NCBI GenBank assembly: GCA_020632695.1
Contig: JACKFB010000008.1
Span: 200,281-264,280, forward strand
DNA length: 64,000 bases
From: Deltaproteobacteria bacterium
GTDB taxonomy: Bacteria; Myxococcota_A; UBA9042; PHBI01; JACKFB01
Direction of reading: 5' to 3'
The notes under the pieces are model-generated. The model was given only the letters and a program-made list of their open reading frames with translations. It did no database searches and was not told where the DNA came from. Made by a program: the position numbers and the translations under genes. Positions 41,509 to 51,300 of the stretch are shown here, in pieces. The first letter of the stretch is position 1. Each line of letters starts with the position of its first letter.

Positions 41509-42111
41509 TCAGATCCCCGCGCGCTGCTTCTTCCGCTCCAGGCTCTCCGAGTAGCTGGAGTTCTGCACCAGCTCGGACAGCCGCCGCACGTACTGCTCGG
41601 CCAGGTCGGGGCGGTGGCGCCGGTTGGCGTCCTCGATCCAGTCGTAGACGCGGCTGACGGCCAGCTCCGCGTTCACGAAGTGCTCGACCGCCTTGACGAC
41701 CACGTCGACCGACGAGGCGCTCATCGACTTCGAGGCGCTGCTGAACTGGAAGCGGCGGCCGCTCGAGTTCTCGACCTCCACCCGCACGTTGCCGACGACG
41801 TCGGTCTTCGCGTGGTTGGAGGTCTGGCTGAAGTCACCCTCGATGGTGAAACCGCAGAAGTGGATGTGGTTCAGGGACGGGAAGTCGCCGGAGAGGGTGC
41901 GCTTGAAGCCGGCGAAGAGCGCGTCGACCATGCCGACGCCGACCCCCTCGACCGCCTTGCCCTTGCCCTCGGTGGCGCCCTCGATCAGGCAGACGATGGT
42001 GGCCTGGCCCTCGCGGATGTCCTCGGTGAGTGTGTACCGGGTCACATGCAGCGCTCGGTACTCATCGCCCAGCACCTCTCGCACCAGGTTCTCGAGCGCT
42101 TGCTGGTCCAT
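41509..42111 (-). CDS. Stand-alone LeuA allosteric-domain-like protein
   Basis: A 200-residue soluble protein. The stretch VGVGMVDALFAGFKRTLSG, followed by strands (IHFCGFTIEGDF, VGNVRVEVENSSGRRFQFSS) and KSMSASSVDVVVKAVEHFVN, resembles the regulatory (dimerisation) domain of 2-isopropylmalate synthase, which senses leucine, but no catalytic barrel is attached. The N-terminal ~35 residues and C-terminal helix (PDLAEQYVRRLSELVQ) are extra. It might bind an amino acid as a sensor. The assignment rests on pattern only. Its stop codon abuts repeat copy 2. Confidence 0.55.
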   Translation of the reverse strand: MDQQALENLVREVLGDEYRALHVTRYTLTEDIREGQATIVCLIEGATEGKGKAVEGVGVGMVDALFAGFKRTLSGDFPSLNHIHFCGFTIEGDFSQTSNHAKTDVVGNVRVEVENSSGRRFQFSSASKSMSASSVDVVVKAVEHFVNAELAVSRVYDWIEDANRRHRPDLAEQYVRRLSELVQNSSYSESLERKKQRAGI

Positions 42112-42278
42112 GGACGAACCCCTCGGTGGGTGGTTGGCGAACGGTGAACGGTGGATCGTGGGCCGCGCCCCGTCGGACGCAGCGACCCACCGGGAACAAC
42201 GTGACCATGGGGCGATTCCTTCCGAAGAGGACGCGCCGGCCGCGTCTGCCTCCATGGTGCGCGCCACGCCGACCCGCA

Positions 42279-43001
42279 TCAAATCCCGGGCAGGAGCGCG
42301 TCCAGGTCCACACCGTCCATGAGGCGGCGGAGGTCGTCGGGCACGGGCGCCACGATGCGCAGCGGCTCGCGGCGCACGGGGTGCGAGAGCGTGAGCCGCC
42401 AGGCGTGCAGCGCGGGCCGCTCGATCGCCCGGGCGCGGGCCCCGTAGAGCGGATCGCCGACGATGGGGTGCCCGGCCAGGGCGAGCTGGGCGCGGATCTG
42501 GTGGCGCCGCCCCGTATGCAGCCGCACCAGCAGCACGCTGCGCCCGGCGGCCTCCCCTACCCGCTCGAAGGCGAGGCTGGCCTCCTTGCCACCCGGCCCG
42601 CGCACCGTCCGCCGCGAGGCGTCGTCCACCTCCAGCCGGTCCCGCAGCTCGCCGTGCTCGGGCGTCAGCCCCTCCACCACCGCCACGTAGCGCTTGTCCA
42701 CGTCGCGGCCGGCGAAGGCCTGCGACAGCCGCGACGCGGCCTTGGAGGTGCGCGCCAGCAGCAGCACGCCGGACACGTTGCGGTCCAAGCGGTGCACCAG
42801 CCCCACGTACGCCTTGCCCGGCTTGCCGCCGGCGCGCCGCAGGTACTCGCGCCCGCGCTCGAGCAGGTTGTCGTCGCCGGCCTCGGCGCCCTGGGTGAGC
42901 AGCCCCGCCGGCTTGTCCAGCGCCAGCAGGTGGTTGTCCTCGTACAGCACGGGGACGCCGTGCAGGGCTTCGAGGGCGTTCGGGTCGGGTGCGTGGTCCA
43001 T
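42279..43001 (-). CDS. RluA-family pseudouridine synthase
   Basis: RNA pseudouridine synthase of 240 residues. The catalytic Asp is in YVGLVHRLDRNVSGVLLLAR; other family motifs are VLYEDNHLLALDKPAGLLTQ near the N-terminus, DKRYVAVVEG, and LHTGRRHQIRAQLALAGHPI, then VGDPLYGA. There is no S4 RNA-binding domain at the N-terminus, as in RluA/TruC-type members. The RNA target (rRNA or tRNA) cannot be told. Start ATG at 43001; longer in-frame starts upstream give only Arg/Pro-rich sequence. Confidence 0.9.
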   Translation of the reverse strand: MDHAPDPNALEALHGVPVLYEDNHLLALDKPAGLLTQGAEAGDDNLLERGREYLRRAGGKPGKAYVGLVHRLDRNVSGVLLLARTSKAASRLSQAFAGRDVDKRYVAVVEGLTPEHGELRDRLEVDDASRRTVRGPGGKEASLAFERVGEAAGRSVLLVRLHTGRRHQIRAQLALAGHPIVGDPLYGARARAIERPALHAWRLTLSHPVRREPLRIVAPVPDDLRRLMDGVDLDALLPGI

Positions 43002-43206
43002 GGCGGCACTCGACCACAGCGCCCCCGCGGCCTCAAGGGCGGGCGCCGCGGTGTGGGGGCGACGAGGCGTCCTCAATCGGCTACACCCTCACGGATGAAG
43101 ATTTTGACAGAACGGCGGCCGCGGCGGAGCATCCTCGCCGTCGCCGCGTGGGGCGCTCGATCGCGCCGTTGCACGCCGGCTGTCCGGGCTGTTGGGGAGG
43201 GATGAG

Positions 43207-45504
43207 ATGAGCATGGGCACACCTTCGGTGCGCGTCGAGCGAGCGATCCGCGAGGCCCGGGAGGCCCGCACGTCGGGCGAGCCGGCCGAGGCGCTGCCGC
43301 GGCTGGCGGCCGCCGTGGCGCTGGTCGGCAGCGGGCCGGTGCGGCGCGAGCTGGTGGTCGGGCTGCACCGTGAGCGCGCGCTGTGCTCGCTGGACCTGCA
43401 GGACGCGAGCGGCGCGCGCGCGGCGCTGGTGACGGCGCTCGAGGCGGCCGGGCCCGAGCCGGGCATGGCCGACCTGGTGCGCGCGATGCTGGCGACGCTG
43501 GAGCTGATGGCCGGTGACGCGCGGCGGGCGCAGTCCCAGCTCGGCGAGCGCGGGCGTGATCGGCGGGCGTCGCTGGTCGCGCAGGCGCGGGTGCACCTGC
43601 ACCAGGGCGCCACGGCGCTGGCGGAGGCGACGCTGCAGGCCTGCGAGCGGGCGCCGGGGGGCGGCTCGGAGCTGGATCCGCCGACGGCCGCGCTGCGGGC
43701 GCTGCTGGCCGTGTGGGAGGGGCGCCCCGAGCAGGCGCGCGTGCTCTACGACGGGGTCGGGACCGCCGAGAACCCGCACTGGGACCTGGTGCGCACGCTG
43801 CTGCTGCGCTCGCTCTGGGTGCGCACGGGCGACGCGCGGTATCTGCGTCTGGCGATCGGCAGCGCCGAGCAGCTTCGCTTCGGCGCGGGCGCGCAGGCGG
43901 TCCCGGGCCTCAAGGCGGCGGCGGCCGGTCACCACGCCTTCCTCCTGCTGGGAAGCGGCGAGGTGAGCCTGGCGCTCGAGGCCGCCGATGAGTCCTTCGG
44001 CGCCCTGGGTCTGCTGAGCCTGCCCGAGTGGCCGCGGCTGGCCGTGCTGCACGACCTGGCGCTGGTGTATCGCGATGGAGACCGCCCCGAGCGCTGGCAG
44101 CGGGTGCTGGACGCGGTGGGAGACGCCCCGCGCGCCGCGTGGCCCGAGCGGATGCGCCTGATGTCCGGCCCGCGCGCCCAGGGTGCGCTGGAGGCCAACC
44201 CCTACGCGGCGGGCGTCCAGGGGCGCGAGCACTCCCTGGCCCGGGTGGGGCTGGCCCTGCTCGAGGGGCGCACGGCGCCCGAGGCCGCGCTGTTGCGGGG
44301 GCTGGCCGAGGCGGTCGGCGCCCACGGTGCCCAGTGGCGGCAGGCGGACGGCCACGAGGTCGCCTGCGTCGGTTCAGCCTGGAGCGCCGACGAGCACTCG
44401 TCGCGGGTCCGCCTGGCGCTGCCCGGCGAGGAGACCCTCTGGCTGCACGGCACCACCGAGTCGCAGCTCTCGGGACTGGACCTGGATCATCTGGCCCGGC
44501 TGGCGGCGGCGGCCCGCGGGCTGGCGGGCGACAGGGCGCGCGAGGCATCCCTGCGCGGGGCGGTCGAGCGCGCCGAGGGGGCCCGTCGCGAGGCCACCGA
44601 CGCGCTGGAGCGCACGCGCCGCGGCGCTACGGCAGCGGTGGCCGGCGGGTCCTTCCCGCAGATCGCCGGGCGCTCGGAGGCCATCCGCGCGGCGCTCGAC
44701 AAGCTGGGGATGCTGGCGAAGACCCCGCTCTCGCTGCTGATCGAGGGCCCGCCTGGTTCGGGGCGCCGGCACCTTGCGCGCGCGTTCCACGCCTGGGACT
44801 CGGGCTCGCCCGAGCGCTGCCCCGTCCTCGACATGGCGCTGGTGCCGCCGACGACGATGGTGGACACGCTGCGGCGCCTGGAGACCGAGGCCGCCGGCGG
44901 GGTGTTCGTCATCGCCAACGGCGAGCACCTCACCCCCGAGGCCGCCAGCGAGCTCATCGCGCGCATCGAGAGCGGGTCGGTGCGCGGACGCGCCGTAGTG
45001 ACCCTCGACGACAGCGAGCGCAGCCCCGTGGCCGACGCCCTGCGCCGCTCGCTGGCCGCGGGCCGGGTGAAGCTGCCGGCGCTGGACACCCGGCTGGAGG
45101 ACCTGCCCCAGCTCATCGACGCCGTGGCCGCCCAGGTCGGCAAGCGCCCCGAGCAGATCGGCACCGCCGCCCGCGCCGTGCTGGCCCGACGCGCCTGGCC
45201 CGGCCACATCGCCGAGCTGCGCTCGGTCCTGGCGTCGGCGGCAGTGCGCGCGGGCAAGGGCGCCATCCTGCCCGAGCACCTCGAGGCCGCCCGCCCCGAC
45301 GCCCGGGAGACCAACCTCTCGGAGAGCCTGGATCTGGGCTACCACGACGCCATCCGCGGCTTCCGGCGCGAGCTGCTCCGCCACGCCCTGGAGATGACGG
45401 CCGGCAACCGCACCCACGCCGCCGAGCTGCTGGGCGTCCAGCGCACCTACTTCATGCGCCTCATCCGCGAGCTGGGAGCCGACGACATCCGCCCCCAAGC
45501 CTGA
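43207..45504 (+). CDS. TPR-like regulator with degenerate sigma54-activator AAA+ and Fis HTH
   Basis: A 765-residue protein. Residues ~1-330 are helical repeats of TPR type (EARTSGEPAEALPRLAAAVA and similar). A short GAF-like part and a coiled coil (~430-470) follow, then a reduced AAA+ domain. Its P-loop reads EGPPGSGRRHLARAFH, with the Walker Lys replaced by Arg, and the GAFTGA sigma54 loop is absent. The C-terminus has a Fis-type DNA-binding helix-turn-helix (ALEMTAGNRTHAAELLGVQR). It therefore probably binds DNA but is unlikely to activate sigma54 polymerase in the usual ATP-driven way. ATG 43207 is preferred over TTG 43192, with GGGAGG upstream. Confidence 0.78.
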   Translation: MSMGTPSVRVERAIREAREARTSGEPAEALPRLAAAVALVGSGPVRRELVVGLHRERALCSLDLQDASGARAALVTALEAAGPEPGMADLVRAMLATLELMAGDARRAQSQLGERGRDRRASLVAQARVHLHQGATALAEATLQACERAPGGGSELDPPTAALRALLAVWEGRPEQARVLYDGVGTAENPHWDLVRTLLLRSLWVRTGDARYLRLAIGSAEQLRFGAGAQAVPGLKAAAAGHHAFLLLGSGEVSLALEAADESFGALGLLSLPEWPRLAVLHDLALVYRDGDRPERWQRVLDAVGDAPRAAWPERMRLMSGPRAQGALEANPYAAGVQGREHSLARVGLALLEGRTAPEAALLRGLAEAVGAHGAQWRQADGHEVACVGSAWSADEHSSRVRLALPGEETLWLHGTTESQLSGLDLDHLARLAAAARGLAGDRAREASLRGAVERAEGARREATDALERTRRGATAAVAGGSFPQIAGRSEAIRAALDKLGMLAKTPLSLLIEGPPGSGRRHLARAFHAWDSGSPERCPVLDMALVPPTTMVDTLRRLETEAAGGVFVIANGEHLTPEAASELIARIESGSVRGRAVVTLDDSERSPVADALRRSLAAGRVKLPALDTRLEDLPQLIDAVAAQVGKRPEQIGTAARAVLARRAWPGHIAELRSVLASAAVRAGKGAILPEHLEAARPDARETNLSESLDLGYHDAIRGFRRELLRHALEMTAGNRTHAAELLGVQRTYFMRLIRELGADDIRPQA

Positions 45505-45533
45505 CCCTCCGAGCCCGCCCTGCGTCGTTCCGC

Positions 45534-45562
45534 TTGCAACCCCCCGGTTCGGGTGCTAGACA
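45534..45562 (+). promoter_or_regulatory. Putative sigma70-type promoter of tRNA-Ala(CGC)
   Basis: TTGCAA (45534-45539), 17-base spacer and TAGACA (45557-45562), ending 13 bases before the tRNA, as at the first tRNA-Ala gene. Confidence 0.5.
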
Positions 45563-45575
45563 CCGTCGCCGCGAC

Positions 45576-45652
<77 letters not shown>

Positions 45653-45654
45653 AT

Positions 45655-45688
45655 AAAGGCCCGCAATCTTAACAGGTTGCGGGCCTTT
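45655..45688 (+). terminator. Rho-independent terminator after tRNA-Ala(CGC)
   Basis: A 12-bp stem (AAAGGCCCGCAA with TTGCGGGCCTTT), 10-nt loop and a TTTTGCTTTT tail. Related to the hairpin after the first tRNA-Ala. Confidence 0.85.
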
Positions 45689-45711
45689 TGCTTTTCAGCC
45701 CCTCGCCCCGT

Positions 45712-45799
45712 CGGCCGCCATGGTGCACTGGTGGTGCAGTTGCTGCACACGACACCTCACGACGTGTGGTAGCCTTCCACCGCACGAGAGGAGGTGCTC
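45712..45799 (+). repeat. Integrase upstream region shared with the remnant locus at 19.9 kb
   Basis: Contains closely spaced copies of TGGTGCA (GGTGCACTGGTGGTGCAG) and CGACACCTC, and matches the stretch at about 19913-19997 upstream of the truncated integrase. Repeats of this kind before an integrase gene may be arm-type binding or autoregulatory sites; this is inference. Confidence 0.5.
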
Positions 45800-46918
45800 A
45801 TGGCCAGCATCGAAGCACGGCTGAAGCAGTCCGACGGGACGTGGCGCACGCTCCGCGGTGACGAGCTGAAGGACCCCAGCCTCACCCGCAACGCGACGTG
45901 GCGCGCGATGGTCCGACTGAAGGGCCACCCGACGCGAACCGAGAGCTTCGAGCGCAAGCGCGACGCCGAGCAGTGGGCGCAGAAGACCGAGGCGGCCATC
46001 CGGGAGGGCCAACGCTTCCCGGAGCGGGCCGCGCTCCGGCGCACGCTGGGCGACCTCATCGACAAGTACATCGCCGAGAAGTGCCCCGGCCGGAAGGACG
46101 CCCAGACCCGGCAGCAGCAGCTCGAGTTCTGGCGCGAGAAGCTCGGCCACACGAGCCTCGTGGACCTGACTCCTGGCGCCATCAACAAGGTCACCAACGA
46201 GCTGCTCGCCACGCCGAGCCGGTATGGCCGCCCTCGCTCACCCGCAACGGGCAACCGCTACCTGGCCGCCCTGTCGCACGCGCTCGGCGTCGCGGTGAAG
46301 GAGTGGGAGTGGCTCGAGTCATCGCCGATATCCCGGGTGACCAAGCAGCGCGAGCCGAGGGGACGCACCCGCTACCTCGACGACGGGAAGCACGGGACCG
46401 ACGAACGCGCACGCCTGCTCGCCGCGTGCGACGAGGGGCCGGCCTACCTGCGACCGGTGGTGATGCTCGCCCTGGCGACGGGGATGCGCCGCGGTGAGAT
46501 CCTCGGCCTGCGCTGGCGCGACGTCGACCTGGCCAGCGGCACCCTCACCTTGTGGGAGACCAAGAACGGAGAGCGGCGCGTCGTGCCCGCGACGGGCGCG
46601 GCCCTCGACGAGCTGAGGGCCTGGGCCCAGGTCCAACCGCTGGACCGCTCCGCTCACGTCTTCACCGGTACGACCAGCTTCCACCACGCCTTCGAGCGAG
46701 CGGTGGCCCGGGCCGGCATCGAGGACTTCAACTTCCACGACCTGCGCCACACCTGCGCCTCCCACCTCGCGATGAGCGGCGCCCCGCTGCTCGATATCGC
46801 CGCCATCCTCGGCCACAAGACCCTGTCCATGGTGAAGCGCTACGCCCACCTGTCGCCGACGCACCTGCGCAACGTCCTGGAACGCTCGAACCAGCGCTTC
46901 CTCGATGGGCCCGGATGA
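45800..46918 (+). CDS. Tyrosine site-specific integrase
   Basis: A 372-residue phage-type integrase. The catalytic set is complete: Arg220 (LATGMRRGEILGL), Lys245 (LWETKNGERR), His303 and Arg306 (FHDLRHTCASHL), His329 (AILGHKTLS) and the nucleophile Tyr338 (MVKRYAHLSP). The N-terminal ~60 residues are a small arm-binding-type domain and residues ~80-180 a core-binding domain. ATG 45800 follows GAGGAGGTG. It reads away from tRNA-Ala(CGC), so integration at that tRNA is likely. The N-terminus is strongly similar to the remnant at 19998. Confidence 0.95.
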   Translation: MASIEARLKQSDGTWRTLRGDELKDPSLTRNATWRAMVRLKGHPTRTESFERKRDAEQWAQKTEAAIREGQRFPERAALRRTLGDLIDKYIAEKCPGRKDAQTRQQQLEFWREKLGHTSLVDLTPGAINKVTNELLATPSRYGRPRSPATGNRYLAALSHALGVAVKEWEWLESSPISRVTKQREPRGRTRYLDDGKHGTDERARLLAACDEGPAYLRPVVMLALATGMRRGEILGLRWRDVDLASGTLTLWETKNGERRVVPATGAALDELRAWAQVQPLDRSAHVFTGTTSFHHAFERAVARAGIEDFNFHDLRHTCASHLAMSGAPLLDIAAILGHKTLSMVKRYAHLSPTHLRNVLERSNQRFLDGPG

Positions 46919-47614
46919 GCGCTGGCGAGCCGACCAGCCTGGCGCAGCCAGGCCTACGCCGTCGCAGGATGGGGTTCGTCCCTCCGCGTGACACTCGATG
47001 GGGCCTGGATCGCTGGGCTGGCGCTGTGCCGGTGCGTCTCCGTTGACACCGACCTGGCGTGTTGACGCCCCACCGACACCCGAGCATGTCGCACTGCACA
47101 ATCTCCCGAGCGACTGTCGGTAGCCATCGGCGATCCATCCCCTTGGGCGCCGTACGGTCAGGGCGCACCGTCGAACGGGAGCACGTCCAGATCGTGGTAC
47201 TGGTACGAGCGACTGGTCCGCGAGCGCGTAGCCGCAGGGTGGCACCGGCTCCTGGGATCACCGCCGCCGTCGAGCTGTGAGCGTCCCGCTGCCGCTCGAG
47301 TCGAAGCCTGCCCCCGGCGCCTGATCCGCAACGGCCTCCGCACCGGCCGCGACCCATGGTCGCCTGCCGGTCGTTGCGCCTGCCGGCCATGCCGCAGCGC
47401 AACCCCACTGCAACGTGCGCAGTCACGTGAAATCACAAGTCATTTGCGACACCCCACAACAAGCCGCGTACCGCAGCGCAGCATTGCGCCGCGAGTACAA
47501 AGATGACAATCGCTGGACAACACCCACAACGCTGAGCATGTTGCATCGCAGCACGGTGCTGCGTGTGCAGTGCAGCAACCGTGTCGCGCCCAAGTCATCC
47601 CGTAGGAGAACACC
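46919..47614. other. Non-coding region with a palindromic, AT-richer segment
   Basis: No convincing gene in ~700 bases. The last 200 bases are less GC-rich than the surroundings, as expected for a promoter region of the excisionase gene. A perfect 8-bp-arm palindrome CGCAGCAC-G-GTGCTGCG (47547-47563), flanked by GTTGC and GCAAC, lies 50 bases before the excisionase ATG and may be an operator. Confidence 0.45.
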
Positions 47615-47821
47615 ATGTCAAACCCGACCCGCCTCATCCCGCTGACCCAGTGGAACAAGCATCACACGTGGCCCCCGTACGGCGGGCTGCGTCACCTCGT
47701 CCACCACGCCGACAAGAACGGCTTCACGAGGGTCATCCGTCGCGTCGGCCGCCGGGTGCTCATCGACGAGCAGGCGTTCTTCGAGTGGGTGGACACGCAG
47801 AACTCCACCCATGAGCGGTAG
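47615..47821 (+). CDS. Excisionase/AlpA-like small DNA-binding protein
   Basis: A 68-residue protein with TAGGAG before the ATG. The layout is of small winged-helix excisionase-type proteins: a Trp/Tyr-containing start (LTQWNKHHTWPPYGGLRHLV), a helix, then FTRVIRRVGRRVLIDEQAFF and EWVD. Such proteins direct excision or regulate island genes. Its place between the integrase and the primase of an island fits this. Confidence 0.7.
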   Translation: MSNPTRLIPLTQWNKHHTWPPYGGLRHLVHHADKNGFTRVIRRVGRRVLIDEQAFFEWVDTQNSTHER

Positions 47822-47831
47822 GGGGGCGGCG

Positions 47832-48017
47832 ATGCGCGCCAATCGATCTGTCTTCGACGACCTGCGCAGGCTGCTGGACCCCCGAGATGTCGCCGAAGCT
47901 GAGGGCCTGCGGCGGCGGGGGCGTGACTTCGACTGCCCTGCCTGCGCCGGACACCTCGAGGCGCGCTCGGCCTCCCCACGGGCCTTGCCCTTCGTCTCCG
48001 TGCCGCTGGTGAAATAG
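47832..48017 (+). CDS. Small protein resembling the start of a CHC2 zinc-finger primase
   Basis: A 61-residue frame starting MRANRSVFDDLRRLLDPRDV, then AEAEGLRRRGRDFDCPAC. The DPRDVAEAEGL and CPAC phrases resemble the beginning of CHC2-type primase domains, but the second half of the zinc site is missing and a stop follows soon. It may be a small separate gene or the remnant of a longer one. Confidence 0.4.
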   Translation: MRANRSVFDDLRRLLDPRDVAEAEGLRRRGRDFDCPACAGHLEARSASPRALPFVSVPLVK

Positions 48018-48356
48018 GCAGCACCGCGTTGCCCCCGGGCTTCCTGTCGTTGTGCCAGCGCCTCCGGGCCGAGACCGTGTGCGTCGTCGACGCCTCGACG
48101 CCGGTCGGTCGCACCATCGCGGAGAGATTCACCGGGCTCCTCGCGCGCGAGGTCGGCGACGACGCCGTCACCGTCGGGCGGGCAGACGAGCTCGGCGGAG
48201 AGCGCGGTCAAACCAGGACGGCGGGGCGTGAACGCCCGTCCCCGGCTGGATTCGAGGCATCGGTCACCGAGCGCGCCCCCCGCGCTTGCGCTGCGGCGAG
48301 CACCGAGCCAGGCGGGCGGCGGCTTCGCTCGGCCGCGGCTCTGTCCTGGGCCACCG
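48018..48356. other. No secure gene; weak open frame before the primase
   Basis: An open frame from TTG 48029 (phrase AETVCVVDASTPVGRTIAER) runs 16 bases past the primase start. I see no domain or good ribosome binding site, so I do not call it a gene. Confidence 0.3.
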
Positions 48357-51300
48357 ATGGCGCGGCTCGCTGACCTCGCCCAGACGCTCGGCTATCGGCT
48401 CAGCGGCCGAGGGGCCGAGCGACGCGTGAGCCCCTGCCCGGCCTGCGGAGAGGGCCAGGGCGACGCCTCACTCCACGTCGAGAAGGAGGTCTGGAACTGC
48501 CACCGGGCGAGCTGCCAGGCAGGCGGCGGCGCGCTGGCGTTCATGGCTTGGCACGCCGAGGGGGCGGCCTGGCCAGACCTCACGCCGGATGCCAAGCGCC
48601 GCGTGCGCGCGCAACTCGAGGCCCATGGTGTCGAGCGCAACGCTGGCCTCCGCCTCGCCGACGCGCCTCTGCCCCCGTCCCAGCCTCGGAACCTCACCGC
48701 CGCCGCCCAGTGGGACGCGCTACGCGCCACGCACCGCACCGTCACGCCGCAGGCCGAGGCCTGGCTCCGGGCAAGGTTCGGCGACTCGTTGGCGGAGGCC
48801 CTGTGGGAGGCGCCGCTTCCCGTCTTCGCCGCCCCGCCCCCAGGGGCTCCCTTCTGGCGCTGGGCGCACCAGAGCCCGGGCTACGCGCTGGCGATACCGG
48901 CCTTCGTCTGGTCGGGCCCCGACCAGGGCCACGTCGGCGACTTCCGGCTCCGTTGGTGCGGACCCGGGCCGGCGCTTGGCGACGGCAAGCGCAAGGAGCT
49001 GGGCCTCGCGAACTCGGTCACCGACGCGGGGGGTCTCGCCCGCTTCATGGGCGACCCGACGCGGGTGACCCCCACGACGCCCGCGATCCTCATCGTCGAG
49101 GGGGGAGCCGACTTCCTCGCCGCCGAAGCCCTGCGGTTCGCCGGATGCTTGCCGAGAGCCTGGGCCATCGTCGGGCTCCCCGGCGCCGGGACGGCCCAGA
49201 GCCTCGGCGTGGCCCTCGGGGCGCTCCTCACCGACCTCGAAGAGCGCGAAGAGCCCATCGCCCCCTGGCGGGTCGTCCTGGCCATCGATGCGGACGCGGG
49301 CGGCGACAAGGCGTGCCTCGACCTCTTCGTTGCGCTCGAGCGCTCGGGTGCCTCGGTCGTGGTGCATCGGGCCGGGCCGTGGCCCCACGGTGCTGACCTC
49401 GGCGACCGCCTGGCCGCGCTCGGCTCTGCCGATACGGCCCGGGAGATCCTCGAAGCCGGGCCCTACGTCCCGGAGGCGCAGGCGGTCGTCCCCGCGATCT
49501 ATGGCGAAGGCGAGCCCATGCCGCTCGCCGAAGCGCGCGCGGTACTCCCTGGCCTGGTCGCGAAGGCCGCCGAGGCCGCCCGGACTGGCGCCCGCTCGGT
49601 GCTGGCCGTCCCGCCCGGCTGCGGCAAGACGACCGCAGCGCTGATGATCCCGGTTGAACGCGGCGCTGGCGCGGACTACCCCCAGGTGGTCATCGCGCTC
49701 GCCTCTTGGGAGCTCGTCCGGCAGAAGCGCCAGGAGCTGGAGGCGCTCGCCCTCGACCGCGGCATTGACGTGCGCATCAGCGAGTGGGTCGGCGTCGGCG
49801 AGGCTTGCCACAACGGCAAAGACCCCGCATCCGGCGCGCCCATCCGCGCCCGCGATGCGTTCCTCGATTCGGCGCGTCCGGCCAGCTGGCGCCAGCTGGT
49901 CTGTCCCGCGTGCCCTCTCAAGCCCGGCTGCCGCGCTCACGCGAAGCCGTCCCTCGGGTCGGACGTGGTCTTCACCGTCCACGCGAGCCTGCAGCACCTG
50001 CCCCCGGCGTGGGCTGAGCGCTTCGTCATCATCATCGACGAGGCGCCGAACGCGGTCGAGCTGACGCCCTGGACCCTCGAGCACCTCCGGGGGCCCGAGG
50101 AGGCAGTGTGGCTGGCCAGCGACCCGCCCGACACCCTCGACGCGCTCGACACGCTCCACCGAGGATGGAGCGACGGCCTGCGCGCCTCGGTGTTCGCCGT
50201 GGTCGCAGGCCAGGCGCCCAGCCAGCACACGAGGCGGATCGAGGGTCGAGCGCTGGGCGAGGCACTCGTCGGCGCGCTCGATGCCGGTCGCGGGGACCAC
50301 GCCCTACGACGGGCGCTCGACGCCCTGGAGAGGGCCTCGGCCGTCGACCCCGACACGCTGCCGAGGCCTGATGTGCGGCGTTTGCTGAGGGAGGGCAAGC
50401 ATAGCACGCGCGCCACCGTCCGGCGCGACCTGCACCTCCTCTACGGCGCCGCGCTCGAACTCATGCGGGCCGTGCGCGAAGGGCGCGAGCCTGAGCCTGA
50501 CGCGGCGCGGTTGGCCATGGTCATCCCCGGCACCTCCGCGAGCGGTCCACCGAGCTTCGAGCTTCGTCAGCCTCTGAGGCTGCGAGCCGAGTCTGGGGCG
50601 GTCGTCCTCGATGCCACGGCGCAGGTCACCCCGCACGTCCACGAGAGCTTCCTCGGCGACGAAGCCGCCATCGCAGGCCTGCCCGTCCTCCCCCACCCCG
50701 AGGGCCGCGTGGTCCGCGTCCACTTCCGGCACAAGGGCCTCGCGCGTTCCCGCATCCTCCCCGCCGGTCGCCAGACCTGGAGGCGGCTCGCGAGCGTGGT
50801 CAGGCGCGCCGTCGCGGAGGCCACGCTCTACGCAGGGGAAGACTGGGCGCCCAGGAAGGCCGCGATCATCACCTATCGGGACCTCGTCGAAGCCCTCGAA
50901 CGCCACCCCGCGGACGGGCCGCTCGCCCAGTGGCAGGCGGCCGTCGCTGGCCTCGCGTCGGAGCCCGTCCAGACGGGCTACTTCGGCGGCACCTCGCGGG
51001 CCTCCAACGCATTCGAGGACGTCGATGTCCTCGTCATCCTGGGTGACCCCTGGCCCGACCTCAGCGGACGGCGTCTGGACCTCGCCGCGATGGGCTCGGA
51101 CCCGGACGAGGTCGACGACCGGATGCGCGCAGAGGTCGCCGCCGAACTCGGCCAGGCCATGGGTCGTGCACGGGCCGAGGTTCGGGCCCAGACCGTCCTG
51201 CTCATCCAGATCGGGAGCGTCTGCCCTGCGGGCTGGGAGGGACCCAGCGTCATCCGCATCGATCCCCGGGCGCCGGGGAGGCCCCGAGCCCAGGACGCAG

